Part shown: in pieces, positions 34,655 to 43,527 of the stretch | Layout of the letters: the number at the start of each line of letters is the position of its first letter | Position numbering within the stretch: position 1 is the first letter of the stretch | Assembly (NCBI RefSeq): GCF_030408455.1 | Contig: NZ_CP046977.1 | Coordinates: 1,302,001-1,366,000 of the forward strand | DNA length: 64,000 bases | From: Corynebacterium atrinae | GTDB lineage: Bacteria > Actinomycetota > Actinomycetes > Mycobacteriales > Mycobacteriaceae | Direction: 5' to 3' | Program-made: the position numbers and the translations under genes | The notes under the pieces: model-generated | Seen by the model: the letters and a program-made list of their open reading frames with translations, nothing else | The model's database searches: none | Told to the model about the DNA's origin: nothing

Positions 34655-34846
34655 ATGGGCAGATTGATACACGACCACGGCGGACTCACTATTGCGCTCA
34701 CCGCACTCTTGACGACGCTCGTGGCACGGATAATTATCGATCTTCTGGTCGCGTGGCCAACCCCAGTTGACTGGGCAGTGTCCATCGCAGTGGCGGCGAT
34801 CGTCAGCATCGTAGTCGCTCGGAAAATCCCGAAGATTCCTCAGTAG
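34655..34846 (+). CDS. Possible small membrane protein (63 aa)
   Basis: ATG with GGGTGGGGA upstream. Two hydrophobic segments (residues 10-30 and 39-55) with a short loop WPTPVDW between, ending in a basic KIPKIPQ tail. The arrangement resembles many small actinobacterial membrane proteins, but no family is recognised. It is convergent with the HNH endonuclease gene 71 bases away. Confidence 0.4.
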   Translation: MGRLIHDHGGLTIALTALLTTLVARIIIDLLVAWPTPVDWAVSIAVAAIVSIVVARKIPKIPQ

Positions 34847-34917
34847 GAATCACCCGTCACTCTGTCCGCTTGTCACATGCGTGGGCGTGGAGAACCCCGC
34901 TTCACCGGGCATCAACG

Positions 34918-36252
34918 CTAGAACGGTGGTGGTTCTTCCGGTGGTGGGGGCGGCGGAGGACCTTCCTTCTCGATCTGTTCTGCTCTCTGGGCTTGGGACT
35001 CCGACCTAATCCTCGCCCTGCGCTTCTCGATCCGTTGGGACACGGTTTGCAACCAGCGTCGCTCACTAGCAGCCAGTGGCCCGTCACCTTCGGACTCCGC
35101 CCACGACCCATCATCAAACAGGAAGTACTTCCGCCTCGTCACCGGGTCCATGACGTAGGTGACTCGCCGATCAGTCTTGACCGCATGATGCTTCACACAC
35201 AACGCCGCCAAATTCGCTGCTGTGGTGGGCCCGCCATCAGCGTGATTGATCCGGTGATCCATCTGTGCTCGATGAGCAGGTGCATCACACCCACCGACAG
35301 CACACGTCCCATCAAGGCCGATGACGAGGGAGCGGATATCTGAGGGGGTGGCATACGCAGACGAGACTTTCTGAGCAATCGCATCGAGATCAATCTCCAC
35401 ACCAACTCGGTTGAGCAGATCTTCGGTCTGCTTTGCGGTGAGGTACCCGACCCCGGAGACCCATGCTGGAGCATTCGGGATATCGGATGCTCGGTAGATG
35501 TTGAGGGTGACATTCGTTGACCCCTCACCCCTCATCAAGGCCACGAAGGCGTCTGCCTGACTGATCCCATGGGCGATGGCGTGCTTGCGGATACGGAGGT
35601 CGATTTCTTGGGCGACGACCCCATCAAGATCAGCGTGGAGGAAGCCCCGGCCGTCGTCGAAGGAGATGGAGACACTATCAACCGGTTGTGGTGCGGGATC
35701 CTCGGAGGAGATCGTCTCATCGAGCATGGTGATGATCGCATTGAGCCGGCTTTTGATCTTTCCTGGGGTGGGCAGGATCTGATTCGTCCGGGTGGGCGTG
35801 AGGAATTCGGCTAGTTCGGTGTCGATGAGGTCGAGGTGTTCGGTGATGGTGGTGTCTGCTTTACACAACACACCGTCAATCGTCTTCAAGCGGACAAGGT
35901 CGAGGTGGAAGTACACCTCCTGAATCTCCTTCAACTTCGGCAGTTCGTTAAGCCGTTGGTGGGCGCTGATCGCGGACATAAGGTACTGATCCCCACGACC
36001 TAGGGAGCGCCGTAGCTTAGCGAGGACGATGTCAACGTCCTCATCACCATTGGGGAGAACGGATTGCCACAGTTTGTGGTCCTCGCGTCGCATCTGTGTT
36101 CCCCGCCGAGCGACCGGGTCATGAGGTGAGCTGACCGCGAAGTAGTGCTGGGGGCCGGCGGCTGCCTCTTTCAGGTGCGCCTCCACCATGGAAAAGCCGA
36201 TCTCGAGCGTGAGTGGTAGCGCTTTGCCTGGGTAGAAAATGTCACTGCTCAT
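34918..36252 (-). CDS. DUF222/13E12-type HNH endonuclease (444 aa)
   Basis: Member of the large actinobacterial DUF222-HNH family, found in several copies per genome in corynebacteria and mycobacteria (REP13E12 elements). A helical N-terminal domain (about residues 25-300) is followed by an HNH motif: GLDGTCAVGGCDAPAHRAQMDHRINHADGG...NLAALCVKHHAVK, with two Cys pairs and the catalytic His residues. The C-terminus is basic, then Pro-rich. ATG at 36252. The patch around it (short ORFs, coding remnant) looks variable. Biological role of the family is unclear; mobile-element association is likely. Confidence 0.85.
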   Translation of the reverse strand: MSSDIFYPGKALPLTLEIGFSMVEAHLKEAAAGPQHYFAVSSPHDPVARRGTQMRREDHKLWQSVLPNGDEDVDIVLAKLRRSLGRGDQYLMSAISAHQRLNELPKLKEIQEVYFHLDLVRLKTIDGVLCKADTTITEHLDLIDTELAEFLTPTRTNQILPTPGKIKSRLNAIITMLDETISSEDPAPQPVDSVSISFDDGRGFLHADLDGVVAQEIDLRIRKHAIAHGISQADAFVALMRGEGSTNVTLNIYRASDIPNAPAWVSGVGYLTAKQTEDLLNRVGVEIDLDAIAQKVSSAYATPSDIRSLVIGLDGTCAVGGCDAPAHRAQMDHRINHADGGPTTAANLAALCVKHHAVKTDRRVTYVMDPVTRRKYFLFDDGSWAESEGDGPLAASERRWLQTVSQRIEKRRARIRSESQAQRAEQIEKEGPPPPPPPEEPPPF

Positions 36253-36287
36253 GTTCGTTCACCCCCTTGCCCCTTCGATTAGGTGTT

Positions 36288-36488
36288 CTAACTCCAATAG
36301 TAGAACACAGAATCGAACCGCGCAAGAGGTAGAAGCAACTTTCCGACAGGTTCTTCATCTCCGGCCTGGGAACGTACCCATCCGCCGCTAGGCACCTCAT
36401 ACGAAAGCCCCAGCGCAAAAAACGCCGGGCTCACCTCATACTCGGCGACTGCCAAACGTAAGTTGCCAAGGAACTCCTCGTCGTGCAG
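36288..36488 (-). pseudogene. Coding remnant without a start codon (67 codons)
   Basis: On the minus strand an open frame from 36488 to the TAG at 36288 reads LHDEEFLGNLRLAVAEYEVS, then PAFFALGLSYEVPSGGW and further to FDSVFYYWS. It has the composition of real protein (balanced residues, codon-like third positions) but no ATG or GTG near its beginning and no ribosome-binding site; its 5' end abuts the fhs stop at 36491. I take it as the 3' remnant of a gene whose 5' part is lost. No family recognised. Confidence 0.35.
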
Positions 36489-36490
36489 GT

Positions 36491-38149
36491 TTAGAAGAGT
36501 CCCGAAATTTTTCCGTCGGCTGTGATGTCGATGTTGTCGGCCGCGGGCTTTTTGGGCAGGCCTGGCATCGTCATCACGTCTCCGGTGAGGACGACGACGA
36601 AGCCGGCTCCGGTACGCGGCAATAGCTCACGGATGTGGAGAGTGTGACCTGAGGGAGCCCCGAGTTCACTGGGGTTGTCGCTGAAGGAGTACTGAGTCTT
36701 AGAAATACAGACCGGGAGCTTGTCCCACCCATTGGCCTTGATCATCGCCAAGTCCTTGCGCGCGCGGGGCGAGTACTCCACTTCGGCGGCTCGGTAGATT
36801 CGTTTGGCGATGGTCTCAATTGACTTTTCGATGCCCAATTGCGGATCGTACAACGGTGTCGATCCCGAGCGAAGGTTGTCGAGGACGGCGAGTGCCAAGT
36901 CCTCTGCTCCGGCTCCGCCTTCGGCCCAGACGTTGACTTCGGCCAACGGGACCTGGAACCCCTTCGCCCATTCACGCATGAACTCTCGCTCGGCGACGGT
37001 GTCGGAGGCGAAAAGATTGAGCGCGACGACTGGGGTGACGCCGAACTGCTGCGTGTTGGAGACGTGGCGGGCGAGGTTGACTACCCCTTTCTTGAGAGCT
37101 TCGAGGTTTTCCTCCTTGAGTTGGTCTAACGGCACGCCTGCGTTGTACTTGAGTGAGCGGATCGTGGCGACGATGACCGCGCCATTGACATCGAGGTTGC
37201 CGTAGCGAGCTTTGATATCGAAGAACTTTTCTGCACCCAAATCGGAACCAAAGCCAGCTTCGGTGAGGACGAAATCAGCGTGCTGCATCGCTACCCGGGT
37301 AGCAATAAGGGAATTGCAGCCGTGGGCGATATTGGCAAAGGGACCACCGTGAATATAGGCGGGGGTACCACCAAGGGTTTGGACGAGATTGGGGTTGAGG
37401 GCGTCTTTCATCAGGGCACTCAAGGCGCCTTCCGCCCCGAGCTGGCCCGCGGTGACAGGCTGGTCGTCGTAGGTAAAACCGATGGTGATGTTACGTACTC
37501 GCTGCTTGAAATCTTCCAAGTCGGTCGACATGCAGAGAACAGCCATGATCTCAGAGGCTGCGGTGATGGTGAAGCCGGTTTCTCGGGGAACACCGTGGGC
37601 AGGGCCTCCCAGGCCGGTGTTCACGTTGCGTAGAGCACGGTCATTGACGTCGAGGCAGCGCTGCCAGGACACGCGACGGGGATCGATGTTGAGGTCGTTG
37701 CCTTGGTGGATGTGGTTGTCGATGAGGGCAGCGAGGGTGTTGTTGGCAGCGGCGATGGCGTGGAAGTCACCAGTGAAGTGGAGGTTGATGTCCTCCATAG
37801 GGACGATCTGGGAATATCCGCCACCGGCAGCACCGCCCTTAATTCCCATGACCGGTCCCTGGGAGGGCTCGCGAAGAGCGGCGGCTGCTTTGTGCCCGAG
37901 ACGGGTCATGGCATCAGACAAACCAATGAGAACGGTGGATTTTCCTTCGCCCGCCGGCGTCGGAGAGATTCCAGTAACGAGGATGAGCTTGCCGTTGGCG
38001 GGTGTGTCAACGAGTTGGGTGATGTCTACCTTGGCTTTGGTGTTGCCAAAAAGGGTCAGGGCGGCAGGATCAATGCCTGCCCTGTCAGCTATATCGGTAA
38101 TGGGTTCAAGCGTGTGAGCTTGTGCAATATCGACGTCAGATAAGACCAT
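36491..38149 (-). CDS. fhs: Formate-tetrahydrofolate ligase (552 aa)
   Basis: ATP-dependent synthesis of 10-formyltetrahydrofolate from formate, feeding purine and formyl-methionine synthesis. Motifs: the P-loop-like TPAGEGKSTVLIGLSDAM near residue 65, GIKGGAAGGGYSQIVPMEDINLHFTGDFHAI, and ALNLFASDTVAE. Length is normal for the family (about 555 aa). I use ATG 38149 (MVLSDVDIAQAHTLEPI) rather than the far upstream codon at 38194. It lies 61 bases from the dcuA gene. The enzyme is typical of organisms that use formate as a C1 source, often under low oxygen. Confidence 0.95.
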   Translation of the reverse strand: MVLSDVDIAQAHTLEPITDIADRAGIDPAALTLFGNTKAKVDITQLVDTPANGKLILVTGISPTPAGEGKSTVLIGLSDAMTRLGHKAAAALREPSQGPVMGIKGGAAGGGYSQIVPMEDINLHFTGDFHAIAAANNTLAALIDNHIHQGNDLNIDPRRVSWQRCLDVNDRALRNVNTGLGGPAHGVPRETGFTITAASEIMAVLCMSTDLEDFKQRVRNITIGFTYDDQPVTAGQLGAEGALSALMKDALNPNLVQTLGGTPAYIHGGPFANIAHGCNSLIATRVAMQHADFVLTEAGFGSDLGAEKFFDIKARYGNLDVNGAVIVATIRSLKYNAGVPLDQLKEENLEALKKGVVNLARHVSNTQQFGVTPVVALNLFASDTVAEREFMREWAKGFQVPLAEVNVWAEGGAGAEDLALAVLDNLRSGSTPLYDPQLGIEKSIETIAKRIYRAAEVEYSPRARKDLAMIKANGWDKLPVCISKTQYSFSDNPSELGAPSGHTLHIRELLPRTGAGFVVVLTGDVMTMPGLPKKPAADNIDITADGKISGLF

Positions 38150-38210
38150 GCCCACCAGCCTAGCGGCCGGTGGGCAGTGAATTCCGCAGATCACATTGCC
38201 AATCTGGGGA

Positions 38211-39521
38211 TTAGAGGATGATCGCTCCTAGGAGGTAGCCCAGGATCACCGAGATCGTGATGCAGACGACACCGGGAAGGAGGAACGGGTGGTTGAAGAC
38301 GTACTTGCCAATGCGAGTGGAGCCGGTATCGTCCATCTCGACTGCGGCGAGCAGGGTCGGGTAAGTCGGAAGGACGAAAAGCGCGGAGACTGCGGGGAAC
38401 GCAGCAATCGCGGTGAGCGGGCTGACACCGATGGCGAGGGCCGCTGGCATGAGTGCCTTGGCGGTGGCGGCCTGCGAGTAGAGCAGGGCTGCGGCGAAGA
38501 AGAGGACCACGGCGAGCAGCCACGGGCTGGACTCAAGGATATCGCCAGCCAGGACCTGAATGTTGTCGATGTAGTGGTTGATGATCGTCGTGCCGAGCCA
38601 AGCGACGCCGAGGACACAGACAGCGGCAGACATACCGGAGCGGAAGACCTGGGTCTTGATGATCTCGTCGGCCGGGATCTTGGTCACGAGAACGATGATG
38701 GTAGCGGCAGCCAGCATGATACACATGATGGCTTCGTTGCGCGGCAGCGAGGGATCGGTAATGAGGCCGACCTGCTCGGAGATGGCGGTGGCGTAGAGCA
38801 TGACGCCAATGATGGCGACCAAGAAGACCCAGACAGAAGACTTGGCACCCTTGGGCGGAGTCCATTCGGCTTGGCCGATCGGCTTGCGAACGAGGTTCTT
38901 TGCCAGTCGGTCCTGATAAACTGGATCGTCCTCGAGATTCTTTCCTAGGCGGTTAGCCAACAGTGCCGTCGGGAAGATAGCGAGGAAAGTCGCGGGGATC
39001 ATGATGCCGAGGAGCTGGAGGTAGCTCACCCCTAGCGGCTCCAGGATCGACGCCATGAAAACGACGGCCGCAGAGATCGGTGAAGCGACGATCGCCATCT
39101 GGGAGGCGATGACAGCGACTGAAAGGGGGCGGGAGGGGCGAACCTTGCCCTCCTTGGCGACCTCGACGATGACGGGCAGGGTCGAGAAGGCGGTGTGGCC
39201 GGTTCCAGCGAACACCGTCATGGCCCAGGTAACAACTGGAGCCCACAAGGTGATTTGCTTGGGGTTACGACGGAGGAACCTCTCGGCCAGGTGGACGAGG
39301 TAATCCATGCCACCGGCGCGCTGCATAGCGGCGATAGCGGCGATAACACACATGATGATGCCGATGACATCAAAGGGAATATCCTCTGCGGTGACGGTGA
39401 CACCGGTCGCAGCGAGCAAGAGGACACCCAGGCCACCGGCGAAGCCGATGGCGATCGAACCCAGGCGAGCACCGAGGACGATGGCGCCGAGAACGATGAG
39501 GATTTGGAGGACCAACAACAT
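38211..39521 (-). CDS. dcuA: Anaerobic C4-dicarboxylate transporter DcuA/DcuB family (436 aa)
   Basis: Polytopic membrane protein with about ten hydrophobic segments. Characteristic stretches include PFDVIGIIMCVIAAIAAMQRAGGMDYLVHLAE, LWAPVVTWAMTVFAGTGHTAFSTLPVIVEVAKE and the final PTYPTLLAAVEMDDTGSTRIGKYVFNHPFLLPG, all diagnostic of the Dcu family. It exchanges aspartate or fumarate for succinate. ATG 39521 has GGAAGGA nine bases upstream. The neighbour aspA supplies fumarate from aspartate, so the pair supports fumarate respiration or nitrogen gain from aspartate. Confidence 0.93.
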   Translation of the reverse strand: MLLVLQILIVLGAIVLGARLGSIAIGFAGGLGVLLLAATGVTVTAEDIPFDVIGIIMCVIAAIAAMQRAGGMDYLVHLAERFLRRNPKQITLWAPVVTWAMTVFAGTGHTAFSTLPVIVEVAKEGKVRPSRPLSVAVIASQMAIVASPISAAVVFMASILEPLGVSYLQLLGIMIPATFLAIFPTALLANRLGKNLEDDPVYQDRLAKNLVRKPIGQAEWTPPKGAKSSVWVFLVAIIGVMLYATAISEQVGLITDPSLPRNEAIMCIMLAAATIIVLVTKIPADEIIKTQVFRSGMSAAVCVLGVAWLGTTIINHYIDNIQVLAGDILESSPWLLAVVLFFAAALLYSQAATAKALMPAALAIGVSPLTAIAAFPAVSALFVLPTYPTLLAAVEMDDTGSTRIGKYVFNHPFLLPGVVCITISVILGYLLGAIIL

Positions 39522-39588
39522 GGAGGCCAATCCTTCCTTTATTGAATTTGGGCAACTGTCTCAAGTATCCAACCGGGCGCATAGAAAT

Positions 39589-39620
39589 GTCCACTTGTGT
39601 GGGTAAGGACACAAGTGGAC
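39589..39620. terminator. Hairpin between aspA and dcuA
   Basis: A perfect 12-base stem (39589-39600 with 39609-39620) has an 8-base loop. On the minus strand it is followed by ATTTCT, a weak U-run, so it may act as a partial terminator or as an RNA-processing site that lowers dcuA expression relative to aspA. It lies 42 bases downstream of the aspA stop. Confidence 0.5.
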
Positions 39621-39661
39621 AGGGTTTCTCTCTCGATTTCGCTCCCGTATGGTTGGAGGTT

Positions 39662-41164
39662 TTAGGAATCGAGGTACAAAGTTCCGCGGAACTGCGGGTG
39701 CATGAGATTCTCTACGCTAAGGACTTTGTTCAACTCCTCTTCCTCCATCAGACCCCGCTCCAGGATAATATCCTTTACCGAACGCCCCGTGATGGTGGCT
39801 TCCTTTGCAACCATGTCGCCGTTATGGTGACCAATGATCGGGTTGAGGTAGGTGACGATGCCGATGGAGTTTTCCACGTACATGCGGCAAACCTCGGGGT
39901 TGGCAGTGATTCCCACGATGCACTTTTCGCGCAGACTGCGAGCGGCGTTGCCGAGGATGCGGATGGACTGGAACAGTGCCTCACCCAGCACCGGCTCCAT
40001 GACATTGAGCTGCAGCTGACCAGCTTCTGCGGCCATCGTGACGACGAGATCGTTGCCGAAGACCTTGAAGCAGACCTGATTGACCACCTCGGGAATGACC
40101 GGGTTGACCTTGCCCGGCATAATCGAGGAGCCGGCCTGGCGGGGCGGCAAGTTGATTTCGTTGAGTCCGGCACGCGGGCCAGAGGACAGCAGTCGAAGGT
40201 CGTTGCAAATCTTGGACAGCTTCATTGCAGCGCGCTTGACGGCCGAATGAGCGAGCACGTATGCGCCGGTGTCGCTCGTTGCCTCGATGAGGTCGCGGGA
40301 GGACTTAAGGTCCAGACCAGTGACCTCAGACAGAGATGCGGTCACCTGGTGGCGATAGCCCGAGGGGGTGTTGACGCCGGTACCAATGGCGGTGGCGCCA
40401 AGGTTGACCTCGAGGAGGCGATCGGCTGCGTGCCGGAGCACGGCCTGTTCTTCGGCGAGGTTGTGGGCAAAGGCGTTGAACTCGTCGCCGAGGGTCATCG
40501 GCACGGCGTCCTGCAGCTGGGTGCGACCCATCTTGAGGATGTCCTGGAACTCGCGGCCCTTTTCCTGGAATGCCTTCTGCAGAAGATCAATTTCTTCGAT
40601 GAGGGTCGTCATGGCGGTGTACACACCGAGGCGGAAGCCGGTGGGGTACGCATCGTTGGTCGACTGCGACATGTTGACATCGTCGTTGGGGTTGATGATG
40701 TCGTAGGAGCCCTTCGGCTCACCCAGGTGCTCCAGCGCGAGGTTGGCCACCACTTCGTTGGTGTTCATGTTCAGCGAGGTGCCAGCACCACCCTGGAAGA
40801 CGTCGATCGGGAACTGGTCCATGCAGCGTCCCTCATCGAGGATCTGGTTGCAGGCCCAGACGATTGCCTCGTACTTCTTGGCTGGCAGGGTGTGCAGGCG
40901 ACGGTTGGCCATCGCAGCGGCCTTCTTTACCTGAACCATGCCGCGAATGAACTCGGGAACATCGTTGATTTGGGTGCGGGAAATCTGGAAGTTCTCCATT
41001 GCGCGGAGAGTGTGAATGCCGTAGTAGGCGTCCGCGGGTACTTCCATGTGGCCGAGCAGGTCTTCCTCGGTGCGAGTGGCGCGGGCGACGGCGGTGGAGT
41101 TGTGCTCCTTCACGTCCTTCGTCTCCTTCTCGGACTTCGGCTGAGCCTTCGTCGTTTTTGCCAT
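39662..41164 (-). CDS. aspA: Aspartate ammonia-lyase (500 aa)
   Basis: Converts L-aspartate to fumarate and ammonia; fumarase/aspartase superfamily. The signature [20 protein letters not shown] is present, with [20 protein letters not shown] and [14 protein letters not shown] as further family motifs. I start at ATG 41164 ([14 protein letters not shown]), which has GAGGAG upstream; the extra 30-residue charged N-terminus is longer than in E. coli AspA. The frame to 41287 would cross the hisG terminator. Together with dcuA it forms an aspartate-fumarate module. Confidence 0.94.
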   Translation of the reverse strand: MAKTTKAQPKSEKETKDVKEHNSTAVARATRTEEDLLGHMEVPADAYYGIHTLRAMENFQISRTQINDVPEFIRGMVQVKKAAAMANRRLHTLPAKKYEAIVWACNQILDEGRCMDQFPIDVFQGGAGTSLNMNTNEVVANLALEHLGEPKGSYDIINPNDDVNMSQSTNDAYPTGFRLGVYTAMTTLIEEIDLLQKAFQEKGREFQDILKMGRTQLQDAVPMTLGDEFNAFAHNLAEEQAVLRHAADRLLEVNLGATAIGTGVNTPSGYRHQVTASLSEVTGLDLKSSRDLIEATSDTGAYVLAHSAVKRAAMKLSKICNDLRLLSSGPRAGLNEINLPPRQAGSSIMPGKVNPVIPEVVNQVCFKVFGNDLVVTMAAEAGQLQLNVMEPVLGEALFQSIRILGNAARSLREKCIVGITANPEVCRMYVENSIGIVTYLNPIIGHHNGDMVAKEATITGRSVKDIILERGLMEEEELNKVLSVENLMHPQFRGTLYLDS

Positions 41165-41246
41165 ATGTGAACATCTCCTCTGAGATTGGGTGTATTCCGT
41201 ACAAGAAAGAATCTGATTTACTTCCATGCTAGCCCCAAAACAGAAA

Positions 41247-41281
41247 CCACCGCACCGCAGAATTTTTCTGCGGTGCGGTGG
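41247..41281 (-). terminator. Rho-independent terminator of the hisE-hisG transcript
   Basis: Perfect 16-base stem (41247-41262 with 41266-41281) and 3-base loop. On the minus strand it is followed by TTTCTGTTTT. It lies 25 bases beyond the hisG stop and separates hisG from aspA. Confidence 0.85.
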
Positions 41282-41305
41282 GGACACGCGGTCGTCGAAA
41301 AGCTA

Positions 41306-42151
41306 TCAAATACGCACGATGCGCAATTCAGTAGCCAAGATTGCTTGGGCTCCGAGCTGGGAAAGTTCGTCCATAATGTCGTTGGCGCGCTTACGGGGGA
41401 CGAGGGCACGGACGGCGACCATGTCCTCTCGTGCCAGTGGCGAGACCGTCGGGGCAGACAAACCAGGAGTTACGCGGGATACGGCATCGAGTCGATCGCG
41501 GGCAATGTTGTAGTCGAGCATGAGGTAGTTCTGCGCATGCAAGATGCCTTCGATGCGGGCGAGGAGGACGCGCTCGTCCGCAGTAAGTTCTGTGCCGGCA
41601 CGGGCGACGATCACGGCCTCCGAGTCAACGAGGGGCTCGCCGAAGGTCGATAGGCCCTGGCGGCGCAGGGTGTTTCCGGTGGAAACGACGTCGGCGATGG
41701 CGTCGGCCACGCCGAGCTTGATGGAAATTTCCACCGCACCGTCCAGGCGGATAACCTCGGCTTCAATGCCGCGAGCGGCCAGGTCATCGCGCACCAAGTT
41801 GGGATAGGACGTGGCAATCCGCTTCCCCGCCAGATCTTCGATGGTCCACGTCTCGTCGGCGGGACCGGCGTAGTGGAAGGTCGACCCCCCGAAGCCAAGA
41901 GACAGAACCTCTTGGACCTCCGCGCGGGAATCGCGAGCCAAATCTCGGCCCGTGATGCCCAAGTCGAGCATGCCGGCGGCGACGTAGATGGCGATATCTT
42001 TGGGGCGCAGGAAGTAGAACTCAACGTCATTGGAAGTATCGAATACCGCGAGGGCCTTGGAATCTCCGCGACCTTTGTATCCGGCCTCCGCGAGAATTTC
42101 GACGGCGGCCTCGGAGAGTGAGCCCTTGTTAGGGACGGCAATCTTGATCAT
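41306..42151 (-). CDS. hisG: ATP phosphoribosyltransferase (281 aa)
   Basis: First enzyme of histidine synthesis, condensing ATP and PRPP. Long-form HisG: the catalytic periplasmic-binding-like domains begin [20 protein letters not shown], with [14 protein letters not shown] and the PRPP-binding region [21 protein letters not shown]. The C-terminal about 75 residues form the ACT-like regulatory domain that gives histidine feedback inhibition. ATG 42151 is preferred, with AGGAG nine bases upstream. hisE ends 12 bases upstream, so the two form one transcript. Confidence 0.95.
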   Translation of the reverse strand: MIKIAVPNKGSLSEAAVEILAEAGYKGRGDSKALAVFDTSNDVEFYFLRPKDIAIYVAAGMLDLGITGRDLARDSRAEVQEVLSLGFGGSTFHYAGPADETWTIEDLAGKRIATSYPNLVRDDLAARGIEAEVIRLDGAVEISIKLGVADAIADVVSTGNTLRRQGLSTFGEPLVDSEAVIVARAGTELTADERVLLARIEGILHAQNYLMLDYNIARDRLDAVSRVTPGLSAPTVSPLAREDMVAVRALVPRKRANDIMDELSQLGAQAILATELRIVRI

Positions 42152-42163
42152 GGTCACGGGCTC

Positions 42164-42427
42164 CTAAAGGTACTTATAGATGTCGTCCGGGTTGAGGCCG
42201 CGGGCGACCATCAAAACCTGCGTCCAATAGATCAGCTGCGACATTTCCTCGGCGAGCTCTTCATCGGACTGGTATTCGGCGGCGATCCATACTTCGCCTG
42301 CCTCCTCGATGACTTTCTTGCCAATATGATGCACACCCGCGTCGAGGGCTGCAACGGTGCCGGACCCTTCAGGTCGGTCCTTCGCGCGGGCGGACAATTC
42401 GGCGTAGAGAGAGTCAAAGTTCTTCAC
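42164..42427 (-). CDS. hisE: Phosphoribosyl-ATP pyrophosphatase (87 aa)
   Basis: Second step of histidine synthesis; MazG-like helical nucleotide pyrophosphatase. The core [32 protein letters not shown] contains the acidic metal-binding residues (EExxE and ExxD-type spacing). GTG start at 42427. In actinobacteria hisE is separate from hisI, and hisE-hisG pairing is the usual arrangement. Length is normal. Confidence 0.94.
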   Translation of the reverse strand: MKNFDSLYAELSARAKDRPEGSGTVAALDAGVHHIGKKVIEEAGEVWIAAEYQSDEELAEEMSQLIYWTQVLMVARGLNPDDIYKYL

Positions 42428-42445
42428 GGCGATTAGAGTAGCCCA

Positions 42446-43117
42446 CTACACCGACAGGCGCGCGAACCAGTCGCGAACTTTCTCGGCAGTGACCCCCTCA
42501 AAGGTGGTGTCTCCGTGAATTTCTTTGAGCAGCGTCACGCCCTCAGGTCCTGCGTCGGCGAGCCCGATAACCCGGCATCCGGCAGCCCGAGCTGCGGTCA
42601 TACCAGCATGGGAATCTTCGAATACGAGACAATCGGATGGGGCGACGTCCACTCTGCGCGCCGCCTCCAGATACATCTCGGGAGCGGGTTTCGGGTGGAT
42701 AACCTCATCACCAGCCACGGAACCAGAGAAGTAGGAGGCGCCAACCGCCGCAATGGAAGGGTCGGCCAACTCGCGTTCAGTGTTGGTGGTCACCAGCATT
42801 GGGAGACCAGCGGCGCGAAAGTCTCCCAGTAGTTCTTGAACTCCCGGATTAGGCACCAGCTGGTCGGCCATGAGCTCCGCCATCCGGTCATAAATGATAC
42901 GTCGTTGGGTGACGTAGTCCGCCTCTTCCAACACGACCCCTGCGTGTGAGGCGCACACGTCGATCGTGTGCCGCAAGCTGCCGCCGACGGTCGACTCTCT
43001 CAGCTCAGGCGTCAGTCGCCGCCCTAGCCTTTCGCTTAGTTCATAGGTAGCGATCTCCCACAGCGGCTCTGAATCCACTAGGGTGCCGTCCATATCCCAG
43101 AAAATTGCTTTGAGCAT
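42446..43117 (-). CDS. HAD-superfamily phosphatase, beta-phosphoglucomutase-like (223 aa)
   Basis: Haloacid-dehalogenase-fold phosphatase with a class C1-type helical cap. Motif I is FWDMDGTLVDSEP, motif II is MLVTTNTE, and the late motif is CLVFEDSHAGMTAARAAGCRVIG. The substrate, probably a small sugar phosphate or nucleotide, cannot be told. It starts 5 bases from the next upstream gene's stop and lies 18 bases before hisE, so it may be expressed with the histidine genes. Confidence 0.85.
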   Translation of the reverse strand: MLKAIFWDMDGTLVDSEPLWEIATYELSERLGRRLTPELRESTVGGSLRHTIDVCASHAGVVLEEADYVTQRRIIYDRMAELMADQLVPNPGVQELLGDFRAAGLPMLVTTNTERELADPSIAAVGASYFSGSVAGDEVIHPKPAPEMYLEAARRVDVAPSDCLVFEDSHAGMTAARAAGCRVIGLADAGPEGVTLLKEIHGDTTFEGVTAEKVRDWFARLSV

Positions 43118-43122
43118 GCCCG

Positions 43123-43503
43123 TTAATCTAGCTCAGGCAGTTCGGCCAGGGCGTCATCTTCGGCGCCGGTGGCTGCGGAAGCATCGCGGATTATCTGATT
43201 GAGCTCGGCCTTTTCTTCTGGCTCCAATACGGCATCATGCTGAGCACTGTTGAATGACTCGAGCTCGCCTACCGTCTTGGTGACCACACCGACGAGTAGT
43301 TCCGCCGACGGGTCATCCGGCAGGGTGTCGAGGCTATCCAGGAGCGTTTCGAGAATGCCGCGTAGCTGGGGCAACACTGCAGGATCAAAGGGTTGCTCCC
43401 AGAATTCCTTGTCTTCGTCCTTGAGGTAGCTGCCGGTGGAAAAGTCGGTCAGCGTGGAAATGAACTCGTCTACAGCTGGTTGGAATTCAGCGCGAATGGT
43501 CAT
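43123..43503 (-). CDS. Conserved acidic hypothetical protein (126 aa)
   Basis: Acidic, mostly helical, soluble protein with no cysteines and no recognised motif. It lies between mshC and the HAD phosphatase gene with 5- and 24-base gaps, in an apparent operon. I prefer ATG 43503 over 43512. Codon use is like the neighbours. Function unknown. Confidence 0.65.
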   Translation of the reverse strand: MTIRAEFQPAVDEFISTLTDFSTGSYLKDEDKEFWEQPFDPAVLPQLRGILETLLDSLDTLPDDPSAELLVGVVTKTVGELESFNSAQHDAVLEPEEKAELNQIIRDASAATGAEDDALAELPELD

Positions 43504-43527
43504 GGTGGCCATTGTGGCCGAAAAAGA

